From Deinococcus sedimenti (GTDB taxonomy: Bacteria > Deinococcota > Deinococci > Deinococcales > Deinococcaceae): a DNA stretch of 64,000 bases. The position numbers were made by a program, and so were the translations under genes. Position 1 is the stretch's first letter. Each line of letters begins with the position of its first letter. The notes beneath the pieces were generated by a model. It worked only from the letters and a program-made list of their open reading frames with translations, was not told the origin of the DNA and searched no databases. Below, one piece after another: positions 63,324-64,000 of this stretch. Location: assembly GCF_014648135.1 (NCBI RefSeq), contig NZ_BMQN01000007.1, forward strand, positions 62,001 to 126,000, given 5' to 3'.

Positions 63324-64000
63324 GTCACGTCCACCACCACGCCCAGCAGCATCGTCAGCGCCAGCCACATGTTCGCGTCGAAGAACGCCACGTTCACACG
63401 CGCCAGATCATCCGGGTTCACGATCCGGTGCTCGAACAGCAGGATGCCGCCCATCACCAGCGCCGCGAGGTAATACCAGACGCTCGCCCCCGTCACCACA
63501 CCCACCAGCAGCAGCAACGCGAACGTCAGCGCGTGACTGACGGCCGCGATGCGCAGCGCGCGGGGAATCCCGAACCGCGCGGGAATGCTCTTGATGCCGT
63601 TCGCCACGTCGAAATCCCGGTCCATCGTCGCGTAGATCACGTCAAGGCCGATCATCCAGAAGATCACCACCGCCCACAGCACCCACGCGCCCGGTGCGAA
63701 CTCGCCCGTCACCGCGATCCACCCTCCGGCAGCCGCCGCGCCGTCCGTCACGCCCAGCCACGCGTGGCACAGCCACGTGAAGCGCTTCGTGTACGGGTAG
63801 CCGATCAGGAACACCACCGCCAGCGGCAGCAGCGCCAGGCACAGCGGGTTCAACTGCGCCGCCGCCACCACCAGCACCACCAGACTGACCACCACCAGCG
63901 CCCACGCCTGCACCGGGCTGACCTTCCCGCTCGGCACCTCCCGACCCGCCGTGCGCGGATTGCGCGCGTCGATGAACCGGTCGATCACGCGGTTCGCACC
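63305..64000 (-). CDS. UbiA-family prenyltransferase (partial, probably menaquinone pathway MqnP-like)
   Basis: Integral-membrane aromatic prenyltransferase; the first codons are beyond the window edge. Both Asp-rich metal sites are visible: [23 protein letters not shown] and [30 protein letters not shown]. The remaining chain has about seven transmembrane helices ([37 protein letters not shown] and others). In organisms that use the futalosine route, which I recall for Deinococcus, the UbiA-type enzyme is MqnP and acts before UbiE, whose gene is at the other end of the window; UbiA acting on 4-hydroxybenzoate is the alternative. Continuation past 64000 is assumed. Confidence 0.88.
   Translation of the reverse strand, partial: GANRVIDRFIDARNPRTAGREVPSGKVSPVQAWALVVVSLVVLVVAAAQLNPLCLALLPLAVVFLIGYPYTKRFTWLCHAWLGVTDGAAAAGGWIAVTGEFAPGAWVLWAVVIFWMIGLDVIYATMDRDFDVANGIKSIPARFGIPRALRIAAVSHALTFALLLLVGVVTGASVWYYLAALVMGGILLFEHRIVNPDDLARVNVAFFDANMWLALTMLLGVVVDVTWRTLT

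Overview
The window is high-GC (roughly 68-70 %) bacterial chromosome that reads throughout as a Deinococcus species. The content points there: a poxvirus-type topoisomerase IB, a DrRRA-like response regulator divergent from RNase J, a large exported DUF11-protein operon, short Deinococcus-type GNATs around argG/argH, and many genes whose -10 box sits only 6-7 nt upstream of the start codon, as expected for leaderless mRNAs. No phage, IS or CRISPR locus was seen; one AT-rich stretch stands out.

Layout. 0-5.6 kb: a truncated serine beta-lactamase-like gene, ubiE, and a tightly overlapped minus-strand repair operon (photolyase-like, ung, topoisomerase IB, a DUF2716-type protein) in which photolyase and UNG share one reading frame. 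5.6-18.9 kb: five minus-strand genes for exported DUF11/OMP-like proteins behind a highly structured leader. 18.9-28 kb: carA, an exported DUF3352-like protein, and an arginine block (argG, argH, an ArgA-like synthase) interleaved with five other GNATs. 28-33.5 kb: two small outer-membrane proteins, an aminotransferase, two tandem GGDEF proteins and a LysE/ArgO exporter. 33.6-36.7 kb: carB. 36.7-39.6 kb: an AT-rich, probably acquired gene for a STAND-like NTPase with a C-terminal HEPN-like domain, next to a small-protein/nucleotidyltransferase pair; this is the best candidate for a little-described defence system. 39.6-45 kb: glycosyltransferase, speA, tRNA-Asp, a third GGDEF protein and a serine hydrolase. 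45-50.3 kb: response regulator/kinase/response regulator operon and divergent rnj. 50.3-57 kb: an orphan protein, clpP-clpX, lon. 57-64 kb: FtsB/DivIC-like protein, thioesterase, ROK kinase, a second two-component pair, a class III cyclase domain protein and a UbiA-type prenyltransferase cut by the window end.

How the genes fit together. Arginine and carbamoyl phosphate metabolism recurs (carA, carB, argA-like, argG, argH, speA, LysE/ArgO), and argG and carB share an upstream GCAT-containing motif. Protein quality control (clpPX, lon) sits beside RNA turnover (rnj) and the DrRRA-like regulator. UbiE at one end and the UbiA-type enzyme at the other both belong to menaquinone synthesis. All functional statements come from reading the sequence and recalled family knowledge; no database search was run.
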